A DNA stretch of 32,622 nt, taken from Gammaproteobacteria bacterium. GTDB taxonomy: Bacteria > Pseudomonadota > Gammaproteobacteria > Steroidobacterales > Steroidobacteraceae. The notes below the pieces were generated by a model. The model did not search any database, had not been told where the DNA came from, and was given only the letters and a program-made list of their open reading frames with translations. This document shows, piece after piece, positions 32,124 to 32,622 of this stretch. Made by a program: the position numbers and the translations under genes. The stretch covers positions 1 to 32,622 of the forward strand of contig SCUD01000168.1 in NCBI GenBank assembly GCA_004297335.1. The letters run 5' to 3'. The stretch's first letter is position 1, and each line of letters starts with the position of its first letter.

Positions 32124-32622
32124 CGCCCGGCGCCCCGCGGTGGCCAGCCGAGCAGCCGGCGCCACCAGAAGTCGAAGAGCTGCCGCGGCGCCGGCTGGCG
32201 GAACAACGGCGTCCGGGGCTGGCTCATTTCCTGCGGCCGGAACTCGGCGCGACCGTGTCCGACATCGAGCACCGCCTGCAGGAACAGCTCGCAGCCCAGC
32301 TCCTCGACCTCGCGCCAGACGCGGCTGTAGCTCTTGCGCCCGATTGCGACCTCGCCGGTACGCACGATGTCGCCGGTGTCGATGCCCGCGTTCAGGCGCT
32401 GGACCGTGATGCCGGCGCAGGGCTCGCCGTGGTACATCTCCCAGAACGTCGTCTTCTTGCCGCGATAGTGCGGTACCCGTCCGTGGTGGATACCTAGCGT
32501 GCCGAGCCACGGGATCGAAAACAGCTCCGGCCTCAGGATCGGCCCGCCGTAGACGACGCCGACGTCCGGCTCCGCGGCCCGCACCGCTGCGACTACCTCG
32601 GGCGCATGCACGTCCTTGACCG
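32120..32622 (-). CDS. Formyltransferase-like protein (5' end outside window)
   Basis: The C-terminal ~167 residues are present and the frame stays open to the right edge. Family marks are PDVGVVYGGPILRPELF, GTLGIHHGRVPHYRGKKTTFWEMYHGE and AGITVQRLNAGIDTGDIV. These match the formyl-tetrahydrofolate-dependent formyltransferase fold (Fmt, ArnA N-terminal domain, sugar N-formyltransferases). His and Asp of the catalytic Asn-His-Asp set are present, but the Asn position is Gly (G-I-H where N-x-H is usual). A GTG at 32611 is in frame, but upstream codons continue, so it is not taken as the start. In a polysaccharide operon the likely role is N-formylation of an amino sugar. The missing Asn makes catalytic activity uncertain. 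Confidence 0.82.
   Translation of the reverse strand, partial: VKDVHAPEVVAAVRAAEPDVGVVYGGPILRPELFSIPWLGTLGIHHGRVPHYRGKKTTFWEMYHGEPCAGITVQRLNAGIDTGDIVRTGEVAIGRKSYSRVWREVEELGCELFLQAVLDVGHGRAEFRPQEMSQPRTPLFRQPAPRQLFDFWWRRLLGWPPRGAGR

Noticed and set aside
1-32622. tRNA, rRNA, riboswitch or CRISPR array
   Set aside because: No cloverleaf-like segments, conserved rRNA stretches or regularly spaced direct repeats were noticed on either strand. A covariance-model scan was not possible.

Overview
The window is a large surface or exopolysaccharide biosynthesis locus from a high-GC Gram-negative bacterium. An outer-membrane beta-barrel, a periplasmic Wza-type export protein and tight ATGA gene overlaps point to Proteobacteria, and a gammaproteobacterium seems most likely; the sequence alone does not settle the taxon. 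I saw no RNA gene, insertion sequence, CRISPR array or phage gene.

Layout, left to right. (1) 1-5195, plus strand: three carbohydrate-related proteins. These are the end of an Ig-like/malectin protein, an exported parallel beta-helix protein and a heparinase II/III-like protein. (2) 5419-12420, plus strand: two sulfotransferases, then a GT4 glycosyltransferase, an SDR epimerase, a GT2 glycosyltransferase, a polysaccharide deacetylase and a third sulfotransferase. The last five form a tightly packed operon. (3) 12414-25000, minus strand. Read in transcription order: Wza-like export protein, outer-membrane beta-barrel, BY-kinase-like ATPase, GT4, fourth sulfotransferase, Wzy/ligase-like membrane protein, GT4, GT39-like membrane glycosyltransferase, GNAT protein, a small unknown protein, and a Wzx-type flippase. 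(4) 25160-27118, plus strand: a glutamine-hydrolysing asparagine-synthase-like amidotransferase, divergent from the export operon. (5) 27097-32622, minus strand: GT2, SDR epimerase, GT2, GT2, GT4 and a formyltransferase-like protein cut by the right edge. Four of its five junctions are overlapping or have no gap.

How the parts fit. Cytoplasmic glycosyltransferases (four GT4, four GT2) would build a lipid-linked repeat unit from nucleotide sugars that the SDR proteins help make. Wzx would flip it, the Wzy-like protein would polymerise it, and the Wza-like protein, the beta-barrel and the ATPase would handle export and chain control. Four dissimilar sulfotransferases, a deacetylase, an acetyltransferase and a formyltransferase-like protein suggest a heavily decorated, probably sulfated, glycan. 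The heparinase-like and beta-helix proteins are candidates to trim, remodel or bind it. No initiating sugar-phosphate transferase, Wzz protein or PAPS-synthesis gene is visible, so these must lie elsewhere if the model holds.

Base composition is mosaic. The genes near 20100-32622 and 7298-10440 are clearly GC-rich with mostly G/C third positions. Those near 140-7297 and 10440-20100 have a visibly lower GC content. This is the pattern expected when strain-specific polysaccharide genes are exchanged between conserved flanks.
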